A stretch of 12,872 nt of DNA from Desulfobia sp. (GTDB lineage: Bacteria; Desulfobacterota; Desulfobulbia; Desulfobulbales; SURF-16), in contig JAUWDC010000006.1 of the NCBI GenBank assembly GCA_030608985.1, positions 1 to 12,872 on the forward strand, given 5' to 3'. Positions 1-6,555 of this stretch are shown here, in pieces. Below the pieces are notes generated by a model. It searched no databases and had not been told where the DNA came from. It saw nothing but the letters and a program-made list of their open reading frames with translations. Every line of letters starts with the position of its first letter. Position 1 is the stretch's first letter. A program made the position numbers and the translations under genes.

Positions 1-59
1 AGATTGCACAAGCAGAAAGGTCTTTTACGGGTATGTTTTTAAAACAGATCCTCGAATAG
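1..59 (+). CDS. uvrA: UvrA excinuclease ABC subunit A, 3' end only (partial)
   Basis: Frame 3 from base 3 reads 18 codons and a TAG stop (57-59): IAQAERSFTGMFLKQILE. This resembles the extreme C-terminus of UvrA, where a GTPEE-(I/V)A segment is followed by S-(Y/H)-T-G-x-(F/Y)-L-K and a short hydrophobic end; E. coli ends in a comparable SHTARFLKPML. UvrA is the ABC-type ATPase that detects bulky DNA lesions with UvrB in nucleotide excision repair. Only the tail is visible, so no ATPase or zinc motif can be checked. The call rests on this short match. The other two forward frames stop without resembling anything. Confidence 0.72.
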   Translation, partial: IAQAERSFTGMFLKQILE

Positions 60-65
60 TCTGTT

Positions 66-97
66 GGTTAAATAGTTGACGGGTTAATTCGTTAAAT
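66..97. repeat. Degenerate 8-bp tandem repeat (4 units) after uvrA
   Basis: Four consecutive 8-bp units can be laid out: 66-73 ggttaaat, 74-81 agttgacg, 82-89 ggttaatt, 90-97 cgttaaat, with consensus NGTTRANN. The array begins 7 bp after the uvrA stop codon. It also contains the TTGACG proposed here as the secB -35 box. Function unknown. Confidence 0.6.
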
Positions 98-105
98 GGT
101 ATGAC
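76..105 (+). promoter_or_regulatory. Possible sigma-70-type promoter for secB
   Basis: TTGACG (76-81, 5 of 6 to the -35 consensus) and TATGAC (100-105, 4 of 6 to the -10) are 18 bp apart, about 120 bp upstream of secB and after the uvrA stop. The -35 lies within the 8-bp repeat, so the match could be coincidence. Confidence 0.35.
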
Positions 106-117
106 GTCACTACTACA

Positions 118-201
118 ATGATCTCACAGATTCAGACTCGACTCAATCAACTCGATAAGCAAATGGAATCAGACTTCGAGAACTTAATACTTTCAACTTA
201 A
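118..201 (+). CDS. Small ORF (27 aa) upstream of secB, doubtful
   Basis: An ATG at 118 opens 27 codons ending in TAA at 199-201, 24 bp before secB. The peptide begins MISQIQTRLNQLDKQ. Its hydrophobic residues (I2, I5, L9, L12, M16, F20, L23) fall in a near 3-4 heptad spacing, as in an amphipathic helix. No convincing ribosome binding site precedes the ATG, and the frame is closed upstream by TAA at 85-87. It could be a leader peptide of secB, a decayed gene end, or chance. I do not recognise it. Confidence 0.2.
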   Translation: MISQIQTRLNQLDKQMESDFENLILST

Positions 202-225
202 AACTTTTATACAAAGGAACCAACA

Positions 226-717
226 ATGGCTGAAGAAAACGAAAATCAAGCTGCCGAGAATACAGAAGCTCCTGTTTTCAGAATGCAGAAAATGTACATC
301 AAGGATCTCTCTTTTGAAAACCCCAACTCTCCTGACATTTACTTGGGGAAACAAGAACCTAAAGTTGAAGTCAATCTTGGCCTCAAGAATAAAAAAATGG
401 AAAATGACCACTGGGAAATCGTGCTTTCGGTAACAGCAACTGTCAAAAACAGTGGAGAGGATGGTAAAACGCTTTTCATCATTGAACTGGAGCACGCCTC
501 GGTGTTTGTCATCAAAAACATTCCGGAAGAACATCTTCCAGCTGTTCTGGCCGTGGACTGCCCCTCTCTCCTCTTTCCATTCACCCGCCAAATTATCAGC
601 CAGGTTTCTGTTGACGGCGGCTTTATTCCCTTCCTGATGGAGCCGGTCAACTTTATGGCCCTCTTCCAAAATGCCCAGAAAAAGAAAGGGGATGAGGCGC
701 AACAGCAACAACAATAG
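226..717 (+). CDS. secB: Protein-export chaperone SecB
   Basis: This 163-residue protein matches SecB in length (about 150-165 aa) and sequence. SecB is a cytosolic tetramer that holds preproteins unfolded and passes them to SecA. Visible family features are the opening beta strand with YIKDLSFENP (residues 25-34), the central strand with HWEIVLSVTAT (65-75), and the helix/loop LLFPFTRQIISQVSVDGGF (about 115-133) followed by PVNFMALF (139-146). The ATG at 226 is preceded by AAAGGA at good spacing. The C-terminus is lysine-rich and ends in five glutamines, where E. coli SecB has its SecA-contacting tail. The gene follows uvrA on the same strand, probably with its own promoter, and ends 21 bp before a hairpin terminator. 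Confidence 0.95.
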   Translation: MAEENENQAAENTEAPVFRMQKMYIKDLSFENPNSPDIYLGKQEPKVEVNLGLKNKKMENDHWEIVLSVTATVKNSGEDGKTLFIIELEHASVFVIKNIPEEHLPAVLAVDCPSLLFPFTRQIISQVSVDGGFIPFLMEPVNFMALFQNAQKKKGDEAQQQQQ

Positions 718-738
718 CACTTTTCTAAAGCGGGAAAT

Positions 739-782
739 TAAAAAAGGCATAAAGTGTTATCATACACTTTATGCCTTTTTTA
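739..782. terminator. Bidirectional Rho-independent terminator between secB and the pil operon
   Basis: A 19-bp perfect stem (739-757 with 764-782) has a 6-nt loop TATCAT. The stem has an A-run on its left side (741-745) and a T-run on its right (776-781), so it gives a U-tract when read in either direction. It lies between the convergent ends of secB (stop at 717) and the secretin gene (stop at 846-848). A short outer pairing CGGG (731-734) with CCCG (786-789) may extend it. Confidence 0.9.
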
Positions 783-845
783 TTACCCGCAGCAGGCTGA
801 TTCTCTACAAAAGAGGCCTGTTAACGTACTTTGAGTATCTCTTTA

Positions 846-2645
846 TTACTCACCTTCAAAGTTTTGGATAACAGGTCGAAGCATAATAACCAGCTCTCTT
901 TTACGACTGTCAACGCCATCCTGCTTAAAAAATTTGCTCCCGTAAGCAAGATCTTTCAGCCCTTTAATACCTGACTCGTCGTAACTATTTCTGGCGGAAA
1001 TTAAGCCGCCTATAACCAGTATATCCTTATCTTTCACCCTGACCAGAGTATTCATCTCCCGGACAGCTACAGTAGGAAGGGTAAGTGTCGTCCCTGCAAA
1101 TGTAAAATCATTAAAAGCCGTTATTTCCGACTCAATTGGAGTCAGATTCAGAATGACCTCATCATCCACAATATTAGCTATCACCCCAAGACCCAAACCT
1201 GAAAATACCTGGGATGTCGTCGGGGTCTGAGTAACTGTTCCATTATCACTGACTGTTGACTCAACTTCTGAAACATACTGGACACTCTCACCAACATTAA
1301 TTACCGCAGGCTGCCCATTCATAACCGTAATTTTAGGGTTGGCCAGGAGTTCTGTATGGCCCTGCTCCTCAATAAGGTCAAGTAGCAACGTGAAATCCTT
1401 GTCCCCCAATGTCAGGAAACGATTTTGGATCCCAGCGCTATGGTAAAGAGGATTGAGCTTCTGGAAATCAAGGGTAAAATCAAAATTAGCATTGCTCAGC
1501 AATGAATCCCAATTAATACCGGTTCTATTGTCCTCAGTCAGTTCAACCTCAACTATTTTCGCTTCAATAGTAACCTGGCGGTACAGCTCTTTTTTCAGAG
1601 TTTTAAAGTAACTGTCTGTTCGTTCCAGCACACCTCGAGGAGCAGTTACCGTAATGATACCCAGCGGTTTATCATAGGTAACCTGACCAAGAGCGCCTTT
1701 GCTCTTGGTCCTTTGCATTGCGACGACCTCTTCCGCACTCTTCTTTTTAGAAGCGTTATCTTTCTCCAGCCAAGGCCCGTCATCTGCTGGTGTATTACTC
1801 TCTGTATCTGTTAATACAATAGTATCCCTTCTTGATGTTTCTTCGTAGAGGCTCAGAATTTCAGCCAGGTTGTTTTCAACATTTTTCCAGACATCAAAAA
1901 CCTGATCATCCCGGCCTTTACTTTTCAGCAGGATAGTCCCTTCCAGGTCTCCGGCAGCTTCAGTTCCTTCACCTCCAAGCACATTGCCTCCAACAGCTAT
2001 TTCATATGTCGGTGTCATGTAAGGGAGGGCTAAATGGTATACTTTTGTCTGACGATATTTCACAATAATGCTGTTGCCGTCAACTTCATGGAAATAATCA
2101 AGCTGGCGCAACAGGTTATCGATAGACTCGAAAAAATCATCTTCTGCACGGATATCTACATCAACAAGAGCTCCCTGGTCGACATCATTTGCCCAGCTGA
2201 CATTCATACCTTTTAGCACAGCCAGCTTCTTCATTATCATGCGAAGAGCTACAGGTCCTGTATTTGAAGAAATATCAGCCCCGATGGGAATGATGATATC
2301 ATCCTCAAAACCAGAACCAGCACCAGTATCCATTTCACTGAGCAGATATGTTGGATTCTGGAAACGCGTCGGAAGCTCGACAGGCTTGCTGAGCAATGCC
2401 TGCCCATCAAATGCCTCGGCATTCAAGGCTCCAGCAGTATGCTTGTCAATAAACTGCTGGGCCTGCTCCTGGGATTGCTGGTAACCGGTATTTGTGGCCA
2501 TACAGCCGCTTATAAAGAGCGACAATAGCAGAATTGCACTGAGCCCAAGAGAGAATGGCCGACCGCCACTCTTTCGGTGCATCTGATTTTCTGCCGTGTA
2601 GGCCGACTTCATGCCACTGTCTGAACAAAATGTTTTTCTTTTCAT
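846..2645 (-). CDS. Type IV pilus / MSHA-type secretin, lipoprotein (MshL/PilQ C-terminal-like)
   Basis: This outer-membrane secretin, about 599 aa, forms the pilus exit channel. I chose the ATG at 2645 because GGAA lies 6 nt before it; a GTG at 2657 in the same frame has no good binding site. A long basic leader is followed by a hydrophobic segment and the lipobox I-S-G-C (Cys at about residue 48), so the mature protein should be lipidated. Residues about 130-196 look like a secretin N0/STN domain. About 315-365 (VTYDKPLGIITVTAP and on) is an N1-type repeat. About 370-590 is the beta-barrel secretin domain, with LLANPKITVMNGQPAVINVG, the VFSGLGLGVIANI strand and the signature VKDKDILVIGGLI followed by RELVIMLRPVI. 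It is the last gene of the pil operon, 39 nt after the PilQ-N/TPR gene. The pattern of STN domain, lipobox and secretin resembles MshL of MSHA pili. Confidence 0.9.
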   Translation of the reverse strand: MKRKTFCSDSGMKSAYTAENQMHRKSGGRPFSLGLSAILLLSLFISGCMATNTGYQQSQEQAQQFIDKHTAGALNAEAFDGQALLSKPVELPTRFQNPTYLLSEMDTGAGSGFEDDIIIPIGADISSNTGPVALRMIMKKLAVLKGMNVSWANDVDQGALVDVDIRAEDDFFESIDNLLRQLDYFHEVDGNSIIVKYRQTKVYHLALPYMTPTYEIAVGGNVLGGEGTEAAGDLEGTILLKSKGRDDQVFDVWKNVENNLAEILSLYEETSRRDTIVLTDTESNTPADDGPWLEKDNASKKKSAEEVVAMQRTKSKGALGQVTYDKPLGIITVTAPRGVLERTDSYFKTLKKELYRQVTIEAKIVEVELTEDNRTGINWDSLLSNANFDFTLDFQKLNPLYHSAGIQNRFLTLGDKDFTLLLDLIEEQGHTELLANPKITVMNGQPAVINVGESVQYVSEVESTVSDNGTVTQTPTTSQVFSGLGLGVIANIVDDEVILNLTPIESEITAFNDFTFAGTTLTLPTVAVREMNTLVRVKDKDILVIGGLISARNSYDESGIKGLKDLAYGSKFFKQDGVDSRKRELVIMLRPVIQNFEGE

Positions 2646-2684
2646 CTTTATTTCCACGTTTAAGAAAGAGACAGTAAAGGGTTA

Positions 2685-4538
2685 CTATTTCTGTATCCTA
2701 TTCTTGATAAATTTTTCGAGGTCACCCGGAATCGTATAACCGGAAAGCAAAATTGCTTGGTATTCCTGATCTGCCTGGGCTGTATTGCCAAACTTGTCAT
2801 AGATCCGCGCCTTGCTGATCATAGTTTCAACAGAGCCTGAATACAATGCTTCGTAACGCATTAACAGAGACAGTGCCATCTCAAGGCTGTTGTTCTGTTC
2901 ACTAAAGGCAGCGTAACTGGCCAATGCCTGGCGAGACGGACTGCTGCCTGATACAGCACGTTCAAAATAATCCCTTGCCTCTACCACCTGCTCCATATTG
3001 GCAAGACTCAAAGCCGTCTGCAATGCTGCACCAGCATCTTCAGGGTTCAATTTTACCGCAATACGGCCATAATGTGCAGCCTTGGCATTCAGACCCATTT
3101 TAATAAGGGCAAGTGATGCGATTTTTTTGGCTAGATTGCCATTATCCGGAGAAGCTCGAAAAGCCTTTTCATACCGGGCAAGAGCTCCCTGGTAATCCCC
3201 TGCTTTTTCCATATCAGAAGCCTGCCTGACAAGTTTCTTTGCCGCAATTCTTTCTTTCGGCACATCAAGCCGTTTGGTAACAGAGATTGCTTCCTTTTTG
3301 ATTTCCAGCTCATCCCGAAGCCTGACCGGCCAGTTGAATTTTTTGTCTTTCTTGGAGATGACAATAGTATTATATCTCTCTTCCTTGGCCAGGCCCTTCA
3401 GGTTCATAATGACATCCAGGACAAAATCCCATGGCACATCATTTAACGCCAGAGTAAGTGAACCGCCGACCCCCTGGTCAACTACAATATTTCGGCCACT
3501 AATTTCACCGATGAGGCGGAACACATTGTGAAGATCTATTTTATAAAAGTCTACGGAAATTCTTTCCTCTGTATAGCCGGTAAATACAGAATCATCGTCT
3601 GCGGCTTTCGACTTTGCCACCGAGGCGGAGGATTTTTTCTTCTTTGAAGCCGGCAGGGATACAGCTCGTTTTATAGCTTTTTCTTCTTTAACCGGATTCT
3701 GCAATGCAGCGACTTCACCAAAAGGAATCCCGGTGATACCGGCAACAATTGCGGCGGTATTCTGCTTAGGAGGCTCCACCCTGATGAGAAGCCCCTCGTC
3801 ATAACTCTTTATGTCGTAGGTAAACAGTGCGTCATGCAATGAGTCGATAGAGACTCGGGCTTTTCCTTTGTACGGCCGGACTCTTACAAGAGAAACAACC
3901 GATGAAGTTTCTCCAGGGACAGCAATTTCCCTTGTCTTAACACTATCAATATCAACGATCAGCCTGGCAGGACGACCTTCTGCTTTCGCAAGCTCTATTG
4001 TCTTACAGCCCTTAATTGGCTCGCCCGCTTTAAGATAAATATTTGTATAGCCGACACCAGGCTCTACAGACACTTCTTGTATTTGCGGCTTTTCGGCAGC
4101 CTTCTCTTTCACAGACTCTGGAGAAGATTTTGCAAACTGCACAAGAATATTGTTGCCGTTAATATTTACAGCGTATTGACTCTTTTCTTTCAAGGTCAAT
4201 TCAAAACGAAGAACAGCTGGGTCTTGATTGGTGACCATTGTCCCAGCCACAGAAGAAAGCGGCCCTTGTTCAGGGTGCCTGGGCAGTACAACATCTTTTC
4301 CTAATACACCACCGGCAATATCAATGACAACTCGATGTGGATTAAAAAGTTCATACTGTGTGTATGTGGGCACCCCACTGCCCTTAATATGCAAGCCCCA
4401 ACCATTTTCAGTCACCTGATCTTCAAGCCCTGTAACCTGATAGGAGTCTTGAGCTGCCTGAACCACGGTGCTTGATGCGTAGCTCACTGCTAAAAAAGCA
4501 ATCAGAATACATGTTTTTATACGAGACATCAGGGTCAT
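2685..4538 (-). CDS. PilQ N-terminal-like protein (AMIN-AMIN-N0) with C-terminal TPR region
   Basis: This is a 617-aa exported protein. The ATG at 4538 is preferred: it follows the pilP stop by 1 nt, has a GGGGGA site upstream, and begins a signal peptide (cleavage near VQA-AQ, residues 28-29). The open frame extends to 4712 but would overlap pilP. In order: AMIN domain about 34-136, second AMIN domain about 155-256, a basic low-complexity linker about 285-315 with KKKKS, an N0/STN domain about 327-398 (VDFYKIDLHNVFRLIGEISG and NDVPWDFVLDVIM, as in PilQ), then tetratricopeptide-like helices about 433-600. AMIN domains bind peptidoglycan and N0 contacts PilP in known PilQ. The secretin domain is absent and follows as the next gene. 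The TPR part recalls pilotins such as PilF/PilW/Tgl, so the protein may anchor and help assemble the secretin. That role is inference. Confidence 0.88.
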   Translation of the reverse strand: MTLMSRIKTCILIAFLAVSYASSTVVQAAQDSYQVTGLEDQVTENGWGLHIKGSGVPTYTQYELFNPHRVVIDIAGGVLGKDVVLPRHPEQGPLSSVAGTMVTNQDPAVLRFELTLKEKSQYAVNINGNNILVQFAKSSPESVKEKAAEKPQIQEVSVEPGVGYTNIYLKAGEPIKGCKTIELAKAEGRPARLIVDIDSVKTREIAVPGETSSVVSLVRVRPYKGKARVSIDSLHDALFTYDIKSYDEGLLIRVEPPKQNTAAIVAGITGIPFGEVAALQNPVKEEKAIKRAVSLPASKKKKSSASVAKSKAADDDSVFTGYTEERISVDFYKIDLHNVFRLIGEISGRNIVVDQGVGGSLTLALNDVPWDFVLDVIMNLKGLAKEERYNTIVISKKDKKFNWPVRLRDELEIKKEAISVTKRLDVPKERIAAKKLVRQASDMEKAGDYQGALARYEKAFRASPDNGNLAKKIASLALIKMGLNAKAAHYGRIAVKLNPEDAGAALQTALSLANMEQVVEARDYFERAVSGSSPSRQALASYAAFSEQNNSLEMALSLLMRYEALYSGSVETMISKARIYDKFGNTAQADQEYQAILLSGYTIPGDLEKFIKNRIQK

Positions 4539-4539
4539 T

Positions 4540-5109
4540 TTACTGTTCCCCCTCTTTCTTAAGAAGCATTTCCACAAGCCTGTACCGTTCTTCCCCCGCA
4601 GTATCTTTATACTGCTGCTTAATAACGACAAGATTTTTAGAAATTTTATTAACGATACCGGTTCTGCCCAGTGCATTGCCTTCACGAAGAACATATCCGA
4701 TGCCAACGGCATCCTGAACCATTGCCATGGGACCTCCTTCAGTCATTAGTATAGCTGCAAGAGTCAGCTGTCCGGGCTCAAACCTGCGCATTCCGGTCAA
4801 CTCCTCTTCCTCTCCAGCCTCTTCCTCCTGAACAACTCTCTCGGAGACAAAGGGCATAAACGGGTCAGATCGCCCTTCACGTTTATACACAAAAGGATCT
4901 GTCTCTCCGCTCAAAAACTGAATCAGCTCTTTCACTTTTGCAGAGTGCTCTTCAGCAGATACTTCCGGTGTGATAGATGCTTGGTCTCCATTTCCATTCG
5001 TTTTCACAGCCAATGCATTTTGGCCAAGCAAAATGGAACACACCACCAGAACAGAGCATAATGCCCTAGGCATAGTGAAAGAAATTTTTTTTCTATAGTT
5101 CTTATTCAT
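4540..5109 (-). CDS. pilP: Type IV pilus alignment-complex protein PilP
   Basis: About 189 aa from the ATG at 5109. The frame stays open upstream to 5208, but that stretch overlaps pilO and encodes a very basic sequence, while 5109 begins a signal sequence (MNKNYRKKIS, then a hydrophobic core up to GQNALA). PilP is a periplasmic protein that binds the PilN/PilO dimer and the N0 domain of PilQ. The family motif S-D-P-F-x-P-F is present as RSDPFMPFVS. A beta-rich C-terminal half follows, with LTLAAILM, VGIGYVLREGNALG and a final KISKNLVVI strand, typical of the HR domain. There is no proper lipobox: the only cysteines lie inside the hydrophobic core and are not preceded by G/A/S in the required pattern. 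Most PilPs are lipoproteins, so this one may be a plain secreted protein. It sits 31 nt after pilO and 1 nt before the next gene. Confidence 0.87.
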   Translation of the reverse strand: MNKNYRKKISFTMPRALCSVLVVCSILLGQNALAVKTNGNGDQASITPEVSAEEHSAKVKELIQFLSGETDPFVYKREGRSDPFMPFVSERVVQEEEAGEEEELTGMRRFEPGQLTLAAILMTEGGPMAMVQDAVGIGYVLREGNALGRTGIVNKISKNLVVIKQQYKDTAGEERYRLVEMLLKKEGEQ

Positions 5110-5140
5110 AATAAGTAATACTACTTCTTCTTGTGGATTA

Positions 5141-5800
5141 TTATTTTCTCTTTCTACCCTTTTTCTTTTTTGACTTTTTCTTCTTATCGACATTTTCCGA
5201 CGGTTCAATGAACCGGTAGGTAATCAGCCTAAAACCGGTATTGAGCATCATCTCTCCAGCCTCTTTTTTCGGTCCGCCGATAGAAATGTTATCAACATTG
5301 ACTATACGGGACAGCTTACTGATTTTATCAAGGAAAACGCCAACATTATGGTAAGGCCCCCGAACCTTGATATCTACTGGAATTTCAGCATAAAATTCTC
5401 TCGGAATTTCCTTTTTCGGCGTAAATGACAAAAAATCCAGGCCGGAATTCGTTCCATGATCGGATATCGATGTGAGAAGAGCCGGAATTTCCTGCTTCTG
5501 GGGTAACAGGCTGGATGCTTGAACAAAAAGTGCTTTTGTTTCGGCCATATCCGCCCGATGGTTGTCGATCTCTGAAGCAATCTTCTCAACCCTTTTAATC
5601 TCTTTCTGCAGTTTCTTTTCCTGTTTAGTAAGCTGTCCAATTTCTTCACTTTTCGCTGTGTAAACCAAGAAATAGAAAGCTACTGCAGGGATAATAACAG
5701 CGGCAACACAAATTAAAATTTTATGTTTAACGTTAAGCGCCGATGTCTTATCGATAAATTTATCTATAGATTCTTGAACCTGGGCTTGCTTTGCACTCAT
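5141..5800 (-). CDS. pilO: Type IV pilus inner-membrane protein PilO
   Basis: This 219-aa bitopic membrane protein dimerises with PilN to link cytoplasmic PilM to periplasmic PilP. One membrane segment is seen at about 28-48 (ILICVAAVIIPAVAFYFLVY), then a charged coiled coil at about 50-80 (SEEIGQLTKQEKKLQKEIKR) and a ferredoxin-like periplasmic domain with FYAEIPVDIKVRGPYHNVGVF at about 135-155, a segment diagnostic for PilO. The start ATG overlaps the pilN stop by 4 bp (ATGA), and GGGGA precedes it, so translation is probably coupled. The C-terminal 15 residues are almost all lysine and arginine with a few serines, an extension most PilO proteins do not have. Confidence 0.9.
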   Translation of the reverse strand: MSAKQAQVQESIDKFIDKTSALNVKHKILICVAAVIIPAVAFYFLVYTAKSEEIGQLTKQEKKLQKEIKRVEKIASEIDNHRADMAETKALFVQASSLLPQKQEIPALLTSISDHGTNSGLDFLSFTPKKEIPREFYAEIPVDIKVRGPYHNVGVFLDKISKLSRIVNVDNISIGGPKKEAGEMMLNTGFRLITYRFIEPSENVDKKKKSKKKKGRKRK

Positions 5801-6381
5801 TTCTTTTCCCCTGGATCTGATTCTTTTTTAACAACTGCACTCTGATCAACAGCCAGGGTAAGTGTAAAGGACTTCAACTTTCTGCCGGCAACTTTGGTTA
5901 ATGCAGATTTCCCCAATGTCGCTTTTGAGAAATAAGGGGAGGCCGTTAACGTGTTCATATATTCTGCAATCCGTATATTATCTAACGCTATCCCCGTGAG
6001 TGATACCTTTGATCCTTGCTGCTTCACAGTCTTCAGCCAGATGCTTGTCTGGGGAGTTGCCGATGCTATTGCATCAAGAAGACGGACAGAAATTTGAGAT
6101 TTGGTTTTTAATTTTTTAATGACTTCTATTTTTGCATCAAGAATCGCTTTATCTTTATCCAGCTTCTTGATTTCATTTAGTATTCTGTTGTAACTCGCTT
6201 TTTTAGTCTGCAACTGTTTAATGCTATCCTGCAGGGAAGATACTTTCTGGTTCAGACCAATAAATATAATTCCCAGGATAGCCAACAGAGCACAAAATGA
6301 GGCTATAAAGGCTATAATTTCGTTGCGGGATCTGGCCCGCTTTTTCATTTGCCGAACAGGCAGCAGGTTAATTTGTATCAT
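5797..6381 (-). CDS. pilN: Type IV pilus inner-membrane protein PilN
   Basis: This 194-aa protein starts MIQINLLPVRQMKKR. The N-terminal I-N-L-L-P motif is the peptide that docks into PilM. A membrane segment follows at about 22-43 (IIAFIASFCALLAILGIIFI), then a coiled coil at about 46-90 and a periplasmic domain with ATPQTSIWLKTVKQQGSKVS and GIALDNIRIAEYMNTL, typical of PilN. It overlaps pilO by 4 bp. Unlike the other junctions in the operon, it is separated from pilM by 173 bp holding a long inverted repeat (6449-6555). The nearest ribosome-binding-like bases before the ATG are a weak GGAA. Confidence 0.92.
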   Translation of the reverse strand: MIQINLLPVRQMKKRARSRNEIIAFIASFCALLAILGIIFIGLNQKVSSLQDSIKQLQTKKASYNRILNEIKKLDKDKAILDAKIEVIKKLKTKSQISVRLLDAIASATPQTSIWLKTVKQQGSKVSLTGIALDNIRIAEYMNTLTASPYFSKATLGKSALTKVAGRKLKSFTLTLAVDQSAVVKKESDPGEKK

Positions 6382-6448
6382 TGTTCCATTTCACTAGAAG
6401 GAGTAACTATTTGGCTTATGTTCCCAAATTGCCCTAACCACAAAAATT

Positions 6449-6555
6449 GTAAATGTTTGGTAACGGTCTACAGGGAGGTAAGCAGGACGCTGCGCTATAC
6501 ATCGGTATGTAAAGAGTCCTGATCGCCTTCCTGTAGACCGTTGCCGAATATTTAC
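6449..6555. repeat. Long imperfect inverted repeat between pilM and pilN
   Basis: Arms 6449-6488 and 6516-6555 pair at 33 of 40 positions, with a perfect core (AACGGTCTACAGG at 6462-6474). The 27-nt loop contains a small hairpin, TACAT (6498-6502) with ATGTA (6507-6511). The right arm ends on the first base of the pilM stop codon triplet (6555-6557 on this strand). Six of the seven mismatches are transitions, and five of those would be G-U pairs in an RNA read from the plus strand. It has no U-tract on the operon strand and is not a classical terminator. It may be a miniature mobile repeat or an mRNA processing/stability element within the operon. Confidence 0.85.

Noticed and set aside
193..750. 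185-aa frame antisense to secB
   Set aside because: It mirrors secB, runs into the terminator stem, and its product is a hydrophobic/basic string with no recognisable motif.
671..871. 66-aa frame overlapping the secB end and the terminator
   Set aside because: It reads through the hairpin and into the antisense of the secretin gene; no ribosome binding site.
4539..4712. Upstream extension of the AMIN/TPR gene to 4712
   Set aside because: It would overlap pilP by about 170 bp, while the ATG at 4538 gives a signal peptide and has a good binding site.
5110..5208. Upstream extension of pilP to 5208
   Set aside because: It overlaps the pilO lysine-rich tail in another frame and would bury the signal sequence; the ATG at 5109 fits better.
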